From the NCBI GenBank assembly GCA_965644315.1, contig CBFFRQ010000096.1, forward strand, positions 186,001 to 250,000: 64,000 nt of DNA. Reading direction: 5' to 3'. Both the position numbers and the translations under genes were made by a program. The notes under the pieces were generated by a model. That model made no database searches and was not told the origin of the DNA. It worked only from the letters and a program-made list of their open reading frames with translations. This document shows positions 31,405 through 42,469 of this stretch, one piece after another. The DNA is from Caecitellus pseudoparvulus (lineage: Eukaryota > Bigyra: Bicosoecida). Position 1 is the stretch's first letter, and each line of letters opens with the position of its first letter.

Positions 31405-33261
31405 TCAGCGCGCGCTGGCCAGCAGGCGGTGCATCTGCTCCTCCTCGTCACGCCACTGCTCCCGGCCAGTGCCGTCCCGCCGGGGACCACGGGCGGTGAG
31501 GGTGAGGCCAGCGGCGGCCGCGCCGCGCCCCCGAGCCACCAGCTCCTGCGCCACCTCCTCCAGCACACTGTCGTCGTCCTCCACCTCTGCCAGGCGTGCT
31601 ACCGCCGCAGCGCGCTTGCGTGCCTCCTCGCGCTCTGCGACGTGGGCCTTGGCGGCACGCTGCTTGTCCAGCTGCCGCGCAAACCACTCCTTGCGCTTGA
31701 GCGCTGCCAGGCGCTCCTCCTCGTCCTCCTTCTCTGCCGCAGCTGCACGGGCCTTGAATACATCCTTCTGCCGGGCCTCTGCCTCCTTGTCCTGCTCCTC
31801 TGAGCGTTTCTTAGCCGCCACCTGGGCGTCCAGCGCCGCGCGCATGGCTGCGCGCTCCTGCTGCTTCCACACGCGGTCTTGCTCCTCTGCAGCCTTCACG
31901 CGCTCCATCATGGCCTCGTACTCGCGGCGCACACGTGCCTTCTCCTCCTCAGAGCGACGCTTCTCCAACGCCTTGCGCTGGTTCGCCATTTGGTGCATCG
32001 TGTCGTGCCGGCGGTAGACGGCGGCGATGGCAGCTTCACGCGCCTCCGCCTGCTCGTCCATCATCTGGTTGTACGCAGCCAGCAGCTTCTTGTCCTCCTC
32101 CTGCTGCTTGCGCTTCAGCGCCTTGGAGTCCTTCAGCCGCCCCTCGTTCGCCTCCATCAGCTTGCGCACCTCCTGCCGCCGCTTGCGGTAGTGCGCCTTG
32201 TCCTCCTCCTCCTCCGCAGCGGCAGCAGCGGCAGCAGCCTCCACCAGCGCCCGGTCGTGGGCCAGGGACGCCTCCTTCTCTGCCTTCAGCTTGGCCTGGT
32301 GTGCGGCGATCTGGGACATGCGGTCTTCCCTCTGCGCCGCCTCCTTGGCCCGAATGCCCTTGCGGATGGCCTCCTCGCGCGCATTCTCCTCGGCCGCGCG
32401 CTCCTCCTCGATGCGCCGGAACTCCTCGTCTTCCATCTTCTCCTGCTCCTTCATCCACTCCCGCTCCTTGCGCATGCGCTCGATGTCGTCCAGCATGGCC
32501 TGCTGCTTCTGCCGCCGGCGCTGGGCCTCCGCACGCGCTGCGCGCCGGGCCTTGACCTCCTGGATCACGTGCTCCACCACCTCCGGCTCCGGGTCCGCCA
32601 GCACCTCATCCCGCACCGCCTCAATGAGCGGCTTGTCGGTAGGGCGCTGCCACGTGCGCCGTGCCGAGGCGCCAGGCGGCACGTGGTGCAGGCCCCCCGT
32701 GTGCGCCATGCCCAGGTGGTCGGCACGGTGCACCCGTGGCACGGTGGGCAGGGACGCCACCTCCTGCTCGCCGCCTGCACCGCCCTTGCTCTCCTGCACA
32801 CCCACGTGGAACTCCGTCACCGGCTCGCCCCCTGCGGGGGAAGGCTCTGCGAAGCGCGCGCTGCGCCCCCCGCTGTGCGCCGGCTGCTGGCGGGCTGAGC
32901 CACGGGAGGCTCCGCGGCGACCACCGCCGCCACGCCGGCCAGACTGCAGCGCGTCCAGGTCCACGTCCCGGCCAGAGGGAGGTGGCACCTCGTCATACAC
33001 GTCTTGTTGGTGTCCATGCCGTGCGGGCTGGTAGCCCACGCCTCGTCGGCCCGTGGACATGAGGCTGCCGCCTGTGGAGCGCAGTGCTGCCGAGCCCCGG
33101 CTGGAAGCAAAGCCGCCACCCCGGCGAGCTGAGCCGCCGCCCTTGCCTCGGGACCGTGAGAGCTGGTTGCTCAACTTCTGTTGGAGAGCCTTCAGGGCTG
33201 GAGCGTTCACCTTGCGCCCCGCAGCGACGAAGGAAGCCACCTGCACAGGCAGCGGAGGCAT
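31405..33261 (-). CDS. Trichohyalin-like coiled-coil protein, probably flagellar
   Basis: 618 residues from the ATG at 33261 (context gcgccATG, sequence MPPLPVQVASFVAAGRKVNA). Residues 30-170 are Gly/Ser/Arg-rich and disordered. From about residue 190 to 600 the chain is an almost unbroken, highly charged helix (EEEFRRIEEERAAEENARE-like composition, with RKEREWMKEQEKMEDEEFRR and VRREYEAMMERVKAAEEQDR). This Glu/Arg/Lys/Ala pattern with regular aromatic residues matches the trichohyalin/plectin-homology type of coiled coil found in axonemal proteins such as CFAP53 and MNS1. I cannot assign an orthologue; the match is by pattern, so ciliary function is an inference. The stop is 70 bp from the DENN-WD40 stop, tail to tail. 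Confidence 0.75.
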   Translation of the reverse strand: MPPLPVQVASFVAAGRKVNAPALKALQQKLSNQLSRSRGKGGGSARRGGGFASSRGSAALRSTGGSLMSTGRRGVGYQPARHGHQQDVYDEVPPPSGRDVDLDALQSGRRGGGGRRGASRGSARQQPAHSGGRSARFAEPSPAGGEPVTEFHVGVQESKGGAGGEQEVASLPTVPRVHRADHLGMAHTGGLHHVPPGASARRTWQRPTDKPLIEAVRDEVLADPEPEVVEHVIQEVKARRAARAEAQRRRQKQQAMLDDIERMRKEREWMKEQEKMEDEEFRRIEEERAAEENAREEAIRKGIRAKEAAQREDRMSQIAAHQAKLKAEKEASLAHDRALVEAAAAAAAAEEEEDKAHYRKRRQEVRKLMEANEGRLKDSKALKRKQQEEDKKLLAAYNQMMDEQAEAREAAIAAVYRRHDTMHQMANQRKALEKRRSEEEKARVRREYEAMMERVKAAEEQDRVWKQQERAAMRAALDAQVAAKKRSEEQDKEAEARQKDVFKARAAAAEKEDEEERLAALKRKEWFARQLDKQRAAKAHVAEREEARKRAAAVARLAEVEDDDSVLEEVAQELVARGRGAAAAGLTLTARGPRRDGTGREQWRDEEEQMHRLLASAR

Positions 33262-33414
33262 GGCGCAGGTGCAAGAAACGGCCACTTCACCACCGCGCAG
33301 CCACAAAGCCGCGCTCGGCACGGAGCAGCGCCACCGCGAGAGGAAATATGCAGTATACAAGGCCCCTCGAGGGGACGACCCTCTGCCTCCCAGGGGACGT
33401 GGCCAGTGCCGGCC

Positions 33415-34360
33415 TCAAGAGAAAACGGCAGCAACGTCGCTGCGACCCACCTCTCGCTCGATGGCGTCCACGACTTCAGGCCTGCGGCAGAGCGATACAA
33501 CAGGTGCCAGCCCATGGCTTCAGCGCACAGCGACGTGGGCTGCACGCACGAGTCTCCGAACTTGCGGGACAGCGTGCCTCGCAGCGCCGCCCCCAACTGC
33601 GCCCGGCGCCCGCTGGCAGTGCTGCGCCCAGACATGTCCATGGTGTCGCAGGGAGGGGAAATTCGCCAGCCAGCAGAAACAGGCCCAATAGCCTGCACTG
33701 GTCGTGTCGAAGATGCCGTGCAAGTGCTCGGCCGTGTCGTGGTATTTGACCCGCTTCCGCGAATTGCATTCCGCTCTGCATCACACTCACGGCTACCAGG
33801 CGTCAGCGCGCAGCACGCAGCAGCACCATGACACGCCGCCCCCGACGCAGCACCGTCCCGTGCCACACTGCATCTCCCCGCAGCTCCCTCGCTCGTGGCG
33901 TCGCTTCCAGCGCCCGTCGCGGCACCACCGCACGGTCCCCCTCCAAACTCAACAACAACGTCAGGCAATCACCTCCGCTTGGCATGGCCGCACAAGCCAG
34001 GCTGTCCACATCCAACGTGTGACCAGACAAGTGCCTGCCTTGCACTGGGGTTTGTAGCAGCAGCGCTACCGCTTCAGTATTGCCAACGCAAACCACCGAC
34101 CTGAGCATGAGCTGCGCGTAGTAGTGCGTGGGCCCACCAAGAGTCACTGGTTGGATCAGAAGAGCTGTGAGCGTGTCCAGGTGCCCATTTCGTGCGGCTG
34201 CCTCAGCTGAACTGAGCAAGATCGCGCCAGGCTCCTTCCCTGCCTTGGCCAGGCTGCCGAGGCTCCGCAGCATGTCGGCAGTGTCGCCTTGCCCCGCCGC
34301 ACTCAGCACGGATATACGGTGCCAACCACCGCCAGTCAAGCTGTTTAGCACACCAGCCAT
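33415..34360 (-). CDS. Ankyrin-like protein, exon structure unresolved
   Basis: The first coding block, ATG at 34360 down to a TGA at 33803, reads MAGVLNSLTGGGWHRISVLS and contains ankyrin-like helices (AAARNGHLDTLTALLI, then VVCVGNTEAVALLLQTP). If unspliced it is a 185-residue protein. However, further coding-looking pieces follow on the same strand: KRVKYHDTAEHLHGIFDTTS near 33,690-33,760, RAQLGAALRGTLSRKFGDS near 33,560-33,610, and after a plausible 68-bp intron (gtgcgt...gccgcag) PEVVDAIEREVGRSDVAAVF, ending at TGA 33415-33417. I could not find a phase-consistent join for all of them, so the gene may have three or four exons or a sequence error. Function unknown beyond protein binding. 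Confidence 0.45.
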
Positions 34361-34869
34361 GCAGCTGGAGCGCTTGTGTGGGCAGCCCGCTGGGTGCACG
34401 CCCCTGGGCGTGGCACAGCAAACACGTCCAAGACTCCTTGCCGCCTACTCTGTGCTGTCAACTTGGACCGTGGGTGCGCTTGGAAAAGCAGGTGAGGGAC
34501 AGGGGTTCTGGTCATGCAATATCCCGTTTCGTTAGGTTGGAGACTGTGAGGCTCGCAGGATTTTGTGCCGGACAACGGCACAGGTGAGGACAAGTCCCGC
34601 AGGCGAAGATGTGAGCCAGCGGCGCCACGCCCCCTCGCCCAGCCCCCCCAAACGGCCAGGGCAGGATATTTGGCACTTTCTAAACCCCACCGTCCAAAAG
34701 CAAGTAGCTGCTTGACTGGGATTCCTGCCCCAGCATGCTCTTGCGCCCTGCCCACCGTGCTGTGCAGCGTGCTGTAAGTGTTGCTGCAGGGAGCATATTC
34801 CGCAGCTCCACGCGTCTGCCTTGTGGGGCCGGCCATTCAATCCAACGAGTGCACCCAGCGAGTTTCACC
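34361..34869. other. Divergent intergenic region upstream of the MtnB-MtnC fusion gene
   Basis: Some 510 bp between the ankyrin-like gene (minus) and the methionine-salvage gene (plus). An in-frame ATG at 34735 could extend the latter by 45 residues (see findings). Otherwise no coding exon and no obvious promoter motif; 34,660-34,690 is locally AT-richer. Confidence 0.4.
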
Positions 34870-36555
34870 ATGGCGAGTGCCACTAAGAAGCAAGCTCCTC
34901 CCATGTGCGTCCCTGCACGACCTGCCTCCTCGCCACACCAGCGTGCTGGGTGCCGTGAACGAGGCTGTGCGGAATTCTGGGCATCCACACACGCTCTGCC
35001 CATGCATTGCAGGGACGAGCAAGATGCAGAGCACCGGGCGTTGGTGTGCGACATCTGCGCCAAGTTCTACAACTTGGGCTGGTGCACTGGCACCGGTGGC
35101 AGCATCAGCATCAAGGACTTGAAGCGCGACGTCGTGTACATGGCGCCGTCAGGCGTGCAGAAGGAGCTGATGCAGCCCCAGGACATCTTCGTGCTGGACC
35201 CCGCCGACGGCAGCCCCCTGCACACGCCCCCTGCCAAGGACGGCGTGCCTGCCAAGCTGTCCGAGTGCGCGCCGCTGTTCCAGTCGGCGTACGACCTCAT
35301 GGGGGCTGGTGCCGTGCTGCACTCCCACGCGCTGGAGGCGGTCATGGTGACCCTCACGTGCGGGGACGAATTCCGCATCACGGGCCTGGAGATGATCAAA
35401 GGCATCAAGGGCCACGCGTACCACGACACACTGGTGGTGCCTGTCATCGAGAACACGCCTCGGGAGTGCCAGCTGACCGCCTCCCTGCAAGCCGCCATGA
35501 AGGCATACCCCAACACGTATGCAGTGCTGGTGCGCCGCCACGGCATCTACGTGTGGGGCGACGACTGGAAGGCCGCCAAGCGCCACGCCGAGTGCTACCA
35601 CTACCTCTTCAAGGCGTACCTGGACATGAAGGCGGCTGGGTTTGACCCCACCGCGCCCCTGGCTGGCGGCGCCGCAGCGGCTGTGGAGACGGCCCTGGGC
35701 GGCACCAAGCGCCCTCGTCAGGCAGACGCTGGGCCCACACATGGAGCAGAGCACGCAAAGCGGCCTGCCACCTCAGCCCCTGCACCCGGCTCACCCTCTG
35801 TCGTGCTGCTGGACATTGAGGGCACGCTTGCGCCCGTCACCTTCGTGACGAAGACGTTGTTCCCGTTCGTGACGGAACACGTCCAGGAACACCTGGAGGC
35901 CAAGTGGGGCAGCGAGGAGGTCGCGAGCGACGTGCGCGCCCTGGCGGCACTGGCTGCCGAGGACAGTGCCGCTGGTTTGCCGGGTGCCGTGGCCATTCCC
36001 GCTGACAAGGTGGAGGCGGCGCTGGCGGGGGACGCGGCGGCCAAGAGCGCCGTGCTGCCTGCCGTGGTGGCCAGCGTGAAGTGGCTGGTGTCCACAGACC
36101 GCAAGGTGGGCGCGCTGAAGACGCTGCAGGGGCACATCTGGCGTGGCGGGTACGAGGCCGGCACGCTGAAGGGGGAGGTGTACGAGGACACCAAGGCTGC
36201 CCTGGAGCGCTGGGTGGCGGCGGGGAAGAAGGTGTACATCTACTCCTCTGGCTCCCGCGAGGCGCAGCGCCTGCTGTTCAAGTACTCTTCCGCAGGCGAC
36301 CTGCGGCCCCTGCTCAGTGGGTACTTTGACACCACGTCTGGCGGCAAGAAGGAGGCTGCGTCATATCACAACATTGCCCTGTCCCTGGGTGTGGACAGCC
36401 CAGCTGACATCCTCTTCGCCACGGACATCCATGCCGAGGCTGTGGCTGCCGCAGAGGCAGGTGCCGTGCCAGTGCTGCTCAAACGCCCTGGCAACGCACC
36501 ATTGCCAGCTGACCACGGCTTCCGCACCGCCAACACCCTGCTGGAACTGGCATGA
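34870..36555 (+). CDS. DEP1: Bifunctional methylthioribulose-1-phosphate dehydratase / enolase-phosphatase E1 (MtnB-MtnC)
   Basis: Join(34870..34904, 35013..36555), 525 residues, one 108-bp intron. It catalyses two consecutive steps of the methionine salvage pathway in the cytosol: dehydration of 5-methylthioribulose-1-phosphate, then enolisation and dephosphorylation to the acireductone. The N-terminal aldolase-like domain (about residues 15-210) has GWCTGTGGSISI, the zinc ligands HSHALEAV, and VLVRRHGIYVWG. An Ala/Thr/Pro linker of about 50 residues follows. The C-terminal HAD phosphatase (about 265-525) has VLLDIEGTLAPVTF (nucleophile Asp), LQGHIWRGGYEAG, YIYSSGSREAQ and ILFATDIHAE. The same domain order is known from plant DEP1 enzymes; animals and yeast keep the two separate. 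The ATG at 34870 has the best context (caccATGG), but an in-frame ATG lies 135 bp upstream. Confidence 0.95.
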   Translation: MASATKKQAPPMCVPARPASSPHQRAGCRERGCAEFWASTHALPMHCRDEQDAEHRALVCDICAKFYNLGWCTGTGGSISIKDLKRDVVYMAPSGVQKELMQPQDIFVLDPADGSPLHTPPAKDGVPAKLSECAPLFQSAYDLMGAGAVLHSHALEAVMVTLTCGDEFRITGLEMIKGIKGHAYHDTLVVPVIENTPRECQLTASLQAAMKAYPNTYAVLVRRHGIYVWGDDWKAAKRHAECYHYLFKAYLDMKAAGFDPTAPLAGGAAAAVETALGGTKRPRQADAGPTHGAEHAKRPATSAPAPGSPSVVLLDIEGTLAPVTFVTKTLFPFVTEHVQEHLEAKWGSEEVASDVRALAALAAEDSAAGLPGAVAIPADKVEAALAGDAAAKSAVLPAVVASVKWLVSTDRKVGALKTLQGHIWRGGYEAGTLKGEVYEDTKAALERWVAAGKKVYIYSSGSREAQRLLFKYSSAGDLRPLLSGYFDTTSGGKKEAASYHNIALSLGVDSPADILFATDIHAEAVAAAEAGAVPVLLKRPGNAPLPADHGFRTANTLLELA

Positions 36556-36591
36556 TGGCGGGGCACAGTGCAATGCATTGAGGGTGCAGGG

Positions 36592-39500
36592 TCACCCCAC
36601 GCGGCGCGTGAGGGCCGCGTCACCTGCGATGGTGATGAGGTGGTACACGTGGCCGGCGGCAGAGCCCTGTGACTCCCGCGGCACGATGCGAACGGACAGC
36701 AGTGCGTTGCCGCCCAGCGCCAGCACTTGCGCCCTGGCCAGGCTTTGCACCTCCTCAACAATGCTGCGCAAGAACTCCTGGGGCCGCGTGCTGACGTCGC
36801 GCGTTTCACGCACCAGCACGAATGAAACGCGGCCGACATACGCCTGCACTGCTGTGCCTGGCACGAAGGACATGGGCGTCACAACGACCGGCACGTGTGC
36901 AGCAGCAGCAGCAGCACTTGGGGACGGCACAACTGGGGATGCAGGTGCTCCAGGGGCTTCTGCTTCGCCGGCGCCCCCACCCTCTTCCGCGAGTTGCATG
37001 AGCCGCGTCAAGCTGCTCGCTGGCCCTGTCGTGGCTTGCTGCACAGTGGCCGCTGCGGCACGAGCCAATGCCGTGTCCTGGTCGGCCCCGGAGGCAGGCA
37101 GACCGGCTGGAAGGCCCGCCTGTGGCTGTGGCTGGGGCGTGGCGCTGGGCACCACCGCCGCTGTGAGGAGCAAGTCCACCACCCCTGGCGCAGGCAAGTC
37201 CACGTGCATGCGCGCACTGACCACCTGCACAGGCGGCGGCAGGGGCAGGCTGGCCATGAGCTCTGCGTAGGACGCCTCCCACATGGCAGACAAGATGTCT
37301 GTGGGAGTGATAATGACATCCCCGCCGCCCCCCTCGGATGCTGCGCACTGGTACTGCTGCAGCAGCTCACCCAGGACCGATGTGGCGCTGGTGCTGCCGT
37401 GGGGCGAGGCGGTGTCCCCTGACCCGCCTCGCCTGTGTGCGTTGGGCTGGTGGGAGTGCCCCATACCCGCCTCGCTGCCCCCCTCCCCGCCACTGCCGCA
37501 GCAGCCACACAGGCGCCGCCACAGGGATGGCTGGGGGGGCGGCGGGGGGGGCGTCAAGGTCAACACAGCCACCGGGCCGCCGCCGCCGCCGCCCCGAGCT
37601 GGAGCTGCCAGTCCTTCCAGCTTGGCGGCGATGGCAGCCGCGCGTTTCGCAACTTGTTGCCGCAGGGACGCCTCCACGTGCGCCGTGTCGTAGCGCCGGA
37701 ACAGCGACACGTACCGGACGGTGGGTGGGGGGTGCCCAATGCTGGTCCTCCCGTGGGCGGCCCGAGTGGTGGCCAGGCTGACGGGGGTCACCCGTGTCCG
37801 GTCCGGCGCCGTGGAGGACAGGGGCGGCGTGGCCTGACCACCTGCACTCCCCCCGCCTCCCAGCTGGGGCATGCGCAGTGCCTGTGACGCAACGTAGTTG
37901 GCGTAGGTGACGTCCAGCACCCGCCGACGCCGCTCTCGCTTGCGCAAGCGCTTGACTTCGCGCAGCAGGCGGTGACCGTACCAGTGGGGGGCCCAGGCCA
38001 GGGTGGAGGGGGGCGGGGGTGGAGCATGGCTGGGGCTGGTGTCCAGGGGAGGAGGGGGGGTGGCATGCCCCTCCTCGCCGCCCTCCAGCGGGCCGCGTTG
38101 CAGAAGGGACAGGATGGGTCCACCCTCTGGAGTGGGCGGGCCTGGCGCCGCCACTTGCGCCTCGCCGTCGGGCCGTGGCGTGGGGGCCTCCGTCACGGCA
38201 GGAGGGGGGGGCTCCGGGAAGGGTGTGGGGGCCTCCGCCGCGTCGGCAGGGGGGCTGACAGCGGGCAGGCGCACGGTGAGGCCGGTGGGCGGGGAGGTGG
38301 GCCCACTCTCCTCCACCCACTGCGCAGGCTGTGGCAAGTGGTCGGGGACGTGCCCCCCCACCAGGATGCTGGAAAGGGGGGCGCCATCCGTGCTGACCAG
38401 GGTGACGCCGGGGGGTGGCGGGCGGTCCCCCGCTGCCGCCACCCAGTCCTCCACCTGCTCGTCGTCCATCTCAATGACAAACGCCTTGGAGCGCGCGCCG
38501 CCCTCGCCCCCCTGCACGCGGAACTCCGGCACGACGGAGTCCAGCCCCTCCGAGTCCGTGGAGTGCCGTGAGTCCTCGCTGTCGGACGCCGTGAGGCTGG
38601 AGCTGTCCGAGCCAAACACGGGGTCCGACGCACCCAGGTCATCCGACTCTGAGGAGGACGACGACGACGACGACGACGACGACGACAGGCCCGAGGAGGA
38701 GGAGTCGGTGGAAGAGTCGTCGTCACTGCCATCAGCACTGCCGCCGCCGCTGGGCTCGGAGCCGGTGCCGGAGAAGATGCTGAGAGCTTGCTGCCGGGTG
38801 GTGCGGCGCCGGGACTGCTTCAGGGGGAAGTAGTGCGGGAACAGCCACGCCGCGTGCAGGCGTGGCAGCATCTCTGCGGCCAGGTGCACTTGGACAGCCC
38901 CCCACCAGGGCGCATCGCCCACCCCTCCCACGCCGTCGCCCCAGGCGAAGGCGCCTTGCAGGGCAGTCAGCGTGGAGGCTTGGCTGGGGGGGGAGGGCAG
39001 GGGTTGTGCCGGCTGCAGGGCGGGGGACGCCACCAGCTGGGAGCGAGAAGGGGTGGAGGGGGGGTGCGCGGCTGCCGCAGGTGCTGTCGCGAGGGGGGTG
39101 GCGGGGGAGGTGGACCCGGGCCCCCCCTCCAGCAGCCCCCCCGACGGCAGCACGGGCGCTGACATGGCCCGGGTGGGTGCTGCGCCCCGCAGCTGCGTGG
39201 GCACGATGCGCAACAAGTGCCCGGAAGCTGCACCCCCAGCCCAGGCGTCCACGTCACACAGCGCGTACATGTGCCGGGCAGTGGCGCCCTTAGCCCGGAA
39301 GGCTTCCCAGCGGCTGGTGAGGGCTTGCCGCATGCGGATCCACAGCCACTTGCCCAGCAATTGCTGGAGAGCGCCCTGCCCCGACTCCCAGCCATGGCGG
39401 TGTGTGGCCAGGGGCAGGGGAGGGGGGGGGGACCCTGCCACTACGCTAGGCGGGGCGAGGGGGGAGGCCGCCGCCGCCCCGCCGGTGGTGGGGGCAGGGG

Positions 39501-42469
39501 GGGGCGGCCTGCCCAGTGCCGCAGCGGCCACGGCCGCCCACGCCGCCTGGTCTGGGTGCTCCACGCGGGGGGGGGCTACGGCGTCGTGGGGGGGGCTCAC
39601 CGTGGCCAGCGCGCTTTCGAGGGCCCCCAGGAGACCCATGTGGGGCTGCGGCGGCCCCGCCCCCGCCAGGGACACCTTCACCTTGCGGGGCAGAGGCAGG
39701 GCGTCCACGCAGACACCCGTGGCGGACAGGGTGGCGATGATGACGTTGTTGCGGAAGAGCAGCTCGGAGCGCAGGGCGAAGCCGGCGTTGACGCCTGCCT
39801 GACGCAGCTTGGTGATGAGCTGCTGGTGCACGGCCTGCTCCACAAAGAGCAGCTCCCGGGACAGCACGGCGCAGAGGGCTTCCCCAGACGCCTTGTCCAC
39901 GCTGCGCATGACGCGTGCCTCCACCAGCACTGGCTGGCCAGACATGGGCAGCAGGTGCGGCACCTCCGTCGTGGACAGCAGCATTTCGTGCACGTAGCCA
40001 TTGCCACAGCAACGGCACTGCTGCAGGCTCATCTGGTTGAACACGGCGCTGCGGTGGTGGAACGGCACGTGCAGCACGGAGCAGGGGCGCTGCCAGCGCC
40101 ACTGCCACCCCCACTGCAGAGGCTCTGTGCTGGAGGTAGGCAGGCTGGGTGGCACGGCCCCCGTGCTGCCTGCCCGGTCAAGCGTGCACGCTGCTGAGAC
40201 GACGCCTGCTAGCGCGACGTCCACGCATTCGTTCTGCCAGGCCCGGCCTCGTCGGCCGTCCACGCGTTTTAAATTCCGAACGCGCGCCGCCGTGCCCGTC
40301 ACCGACAACACCGCCGCGTCCTCAAAGATGTGCACGTCCTCCTTGTACCCCAGGACGTGGGAGCAGCGCAGGTGGTATGCGTGAGCGCGCAGCTCTGCAC
40401 GCAACTCAGACCACCACCTGTCACGCGTTTCCCGGTCAGCGACTCCTGCCCGCATGCCGCCCAGGAACTTCACTGCCCGCACTGCCACCATGCCGCCCAG
40501 GGACACGCGCGCGTTGGGGGGCAGGTGTCGCAGCGTCAAGATCTGCACATCCCCTGCGTGCTGCACCTTGCGCCGCAGGCGGTGGCGGCTCCACAGCCCG
40601 CGGCGTTTTGGCGTGTCTAGCAGGGGAGGCACGCCTGTGCCAGCTTGGCCGCCGCCCGCCCCCGGCGCCACCGCTGAGGGCCGAAGTGTCGCTGCCCCTG
40701 TCCCTGCCAGGGTGGCCAGTTGCTGGCCTGCTGCCGATGCCGCCAGGGCTGCGTGCACATGGGCCCGCTGCAGGAGGGCAGGGGCGGAGGGGGCGGCATA
40801 GGCTGGAGCCTGGCCCAGCGCCACGCCGGACGCCGGCAGGGTGAGCAGGGGGGGGAAGGGAGGGGTGAACACCTGCAGTACCGGTAGGAGGGGCTGTGTC
40901 GTGGAGGAGGAGGAGGAGGTGGTGGTGGTGTCGGCCCACTGCATCGTGCTGGGGGGAGGGAGGGCCACCGCACCCCCCCCTGACGTTGCCATGAGGGGGG
41001 TGCCGGGCAGCGGCGGGGGGAGGGAGAAGGCATAAGGGGAGGGTGAGGCGGGGGGTGGCAGCGCCCCCGCGTCACCCGCCGACCCTTCAAGTTGCCCTTC
41101 CAGGGCCTCCCGTTGCCGCAAGTACTTGCGCCACTTTGACAGCAACTTGGGCCCGCTGCGCAGCGCCTCCTTGTGCAAGTGCCGCAGGAGGTACCAGAAG
41201 TACCGCCGGTGGCGATACTGCATGTGGGCGGGGGAGGTGGTGCCGACGAGGCCCCCCCCCAGCGGCTGCAGGGAGGGGGGGAACCGTACGGACACCACCG
41301 CATCCCGCATGCGCGCCACGCCGGACTGGAAGCCCGACTCGGGCAGGACAGAGGCCCAGTACACCCCCGCGGCACCCTCCCCCAGCGCGGTGCAGCACAC
41401 CTCCACCCCTGGCAGGGCGGGGTGCACTGCTCGCAGGAGGGGGGCGAGCCCCTGCCCAGCCGTGGCACTGGCGGGGAGCAGACCCCCCTGCCCCAGGGGT
41501 GGACTGCCCTGGGGCGTGGCGCCCCGTGCAGAAGCAGGCAGGGAGACGTCTGGCACCACTTGGCTGTGGCGCACCAGGCGTACGGCCGTGCCGTACCCCC
41601 GCACGACCACCCCCGAGTCCCCCTCCACATCCACGTCCTCTGTGAACCCCAGCACGGCGTTGGCGCCCACCTCCGCCGCCTTGTGCCGGATGCGCAGGCG
41701 CATGTCCTGCCCCATGCGCGTCAGCTGCAGCTGCCGGCGCTGGTTGCTGGCGCGGGAGGTGCGGAAGCTGTCGGCCAGACCATACTCGGGGTCGTGCCCC
41801 ACCACCAGCTCCTCCACGAAGCCGCGCACCCACACCTGGGGGAACACCGCCGGGTCCACGAAGGAGGACGTGAACAGGTCCACCTTGCCCCAGTCGGGCG
41901 ACGAGAAGGCGCGCAGCGTCACCTCCAACCACACCTCCCCCACCACACCGTCCAAGCTGTCCATGGCGGGGAACCACCCTGCCAAGTTGGCGCCGCCGAA
42001 GAGCGGCGCTGGCAGGCTCATGCTGTCGGGGGGCAGCGCGGGGGGTGAGGCAGCGCCCTCCAGGCGGGGCGCGATGTCCACCGTCGAGTCCGCCGGCGCA
42101 GCCAGCGCCCGCGTCACGAGGCTCTCTAGGGGCAGCACCACCGTCACTTCGCTGGCGCCGGAGCGCCGCCCGCCGTGCCCCAGCACGCGCACGCGCAGAG
42201 GGTCCTGCAGCAACGCCTCATCATCGTCGATCTCCAGACGGGACGTGAAGTCCCACCGGTGGTCTGTCGGCTGTGCCGCGGGAGGAGAGGGAGAGGGCGT
42301 GTGTTGCTTCGTGGGCGCCAGCCAAGCACCGCGCTCCACACACCTGCCGCAAGACCTCCGACTTCAAGCAGTTGTCTGCCAGGTCAAGCACGACTTGGCT
42401 GGACTTTCCGAACTCGGAAGCGGGCAGGCCTCTCGCCTGCACCACGCTGACCTTCACCAGGTACGGCAT
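36592..42469 (-). CDS. C2CD5: Giant C2-domain protein, C2CD5-like
   Basis: Complement join(36592..42270, 42344..42469), 1,934 residues, one 73-bp intron after codon 42. It begins with a C2 domain: MPYLVKVSVVQARGLPASEF and VVLDLADNCLKSEVL, then RLEIDDDE. Diagnostic repeats of the C2CD5 family follow: GANAVLGFTEDVDVEGDSGV with VVRGYGTAV near residue 230, a second copy CSHVLGYKEDVHIFEDAAVL near 690, and a C-terminal LALGGNALLSVRIVPRES. Human C2CD5 (about 1,000 residues) is an Akt substrate that binds calcium and lipid through its C2 domain and promotes GLUT4 vesicle fusion. Here Pro/Ser/Gly-rich inserts nearly double the length, including a Ser run with acidic residues (about 38,590-38,730). A general role in vesicle fusion is likely. 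The stop is 36 bp from the opposing stop. Confidence 0.85.
38656..38686. repeat. Trinucleotide microsatellite (GAC)n
   Basis: About ten uninterrupted GAC/CGA units inside the C2CD5-like gene. On the coding (minus) strand they encode a poly-Ser run within a Ser/Asp/Glu-rich disordered linker. The tract keeps frame. It is the longest perfect short tandem repeat I see in the window, and its length may vary between individuals. Confidence 0.85.
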
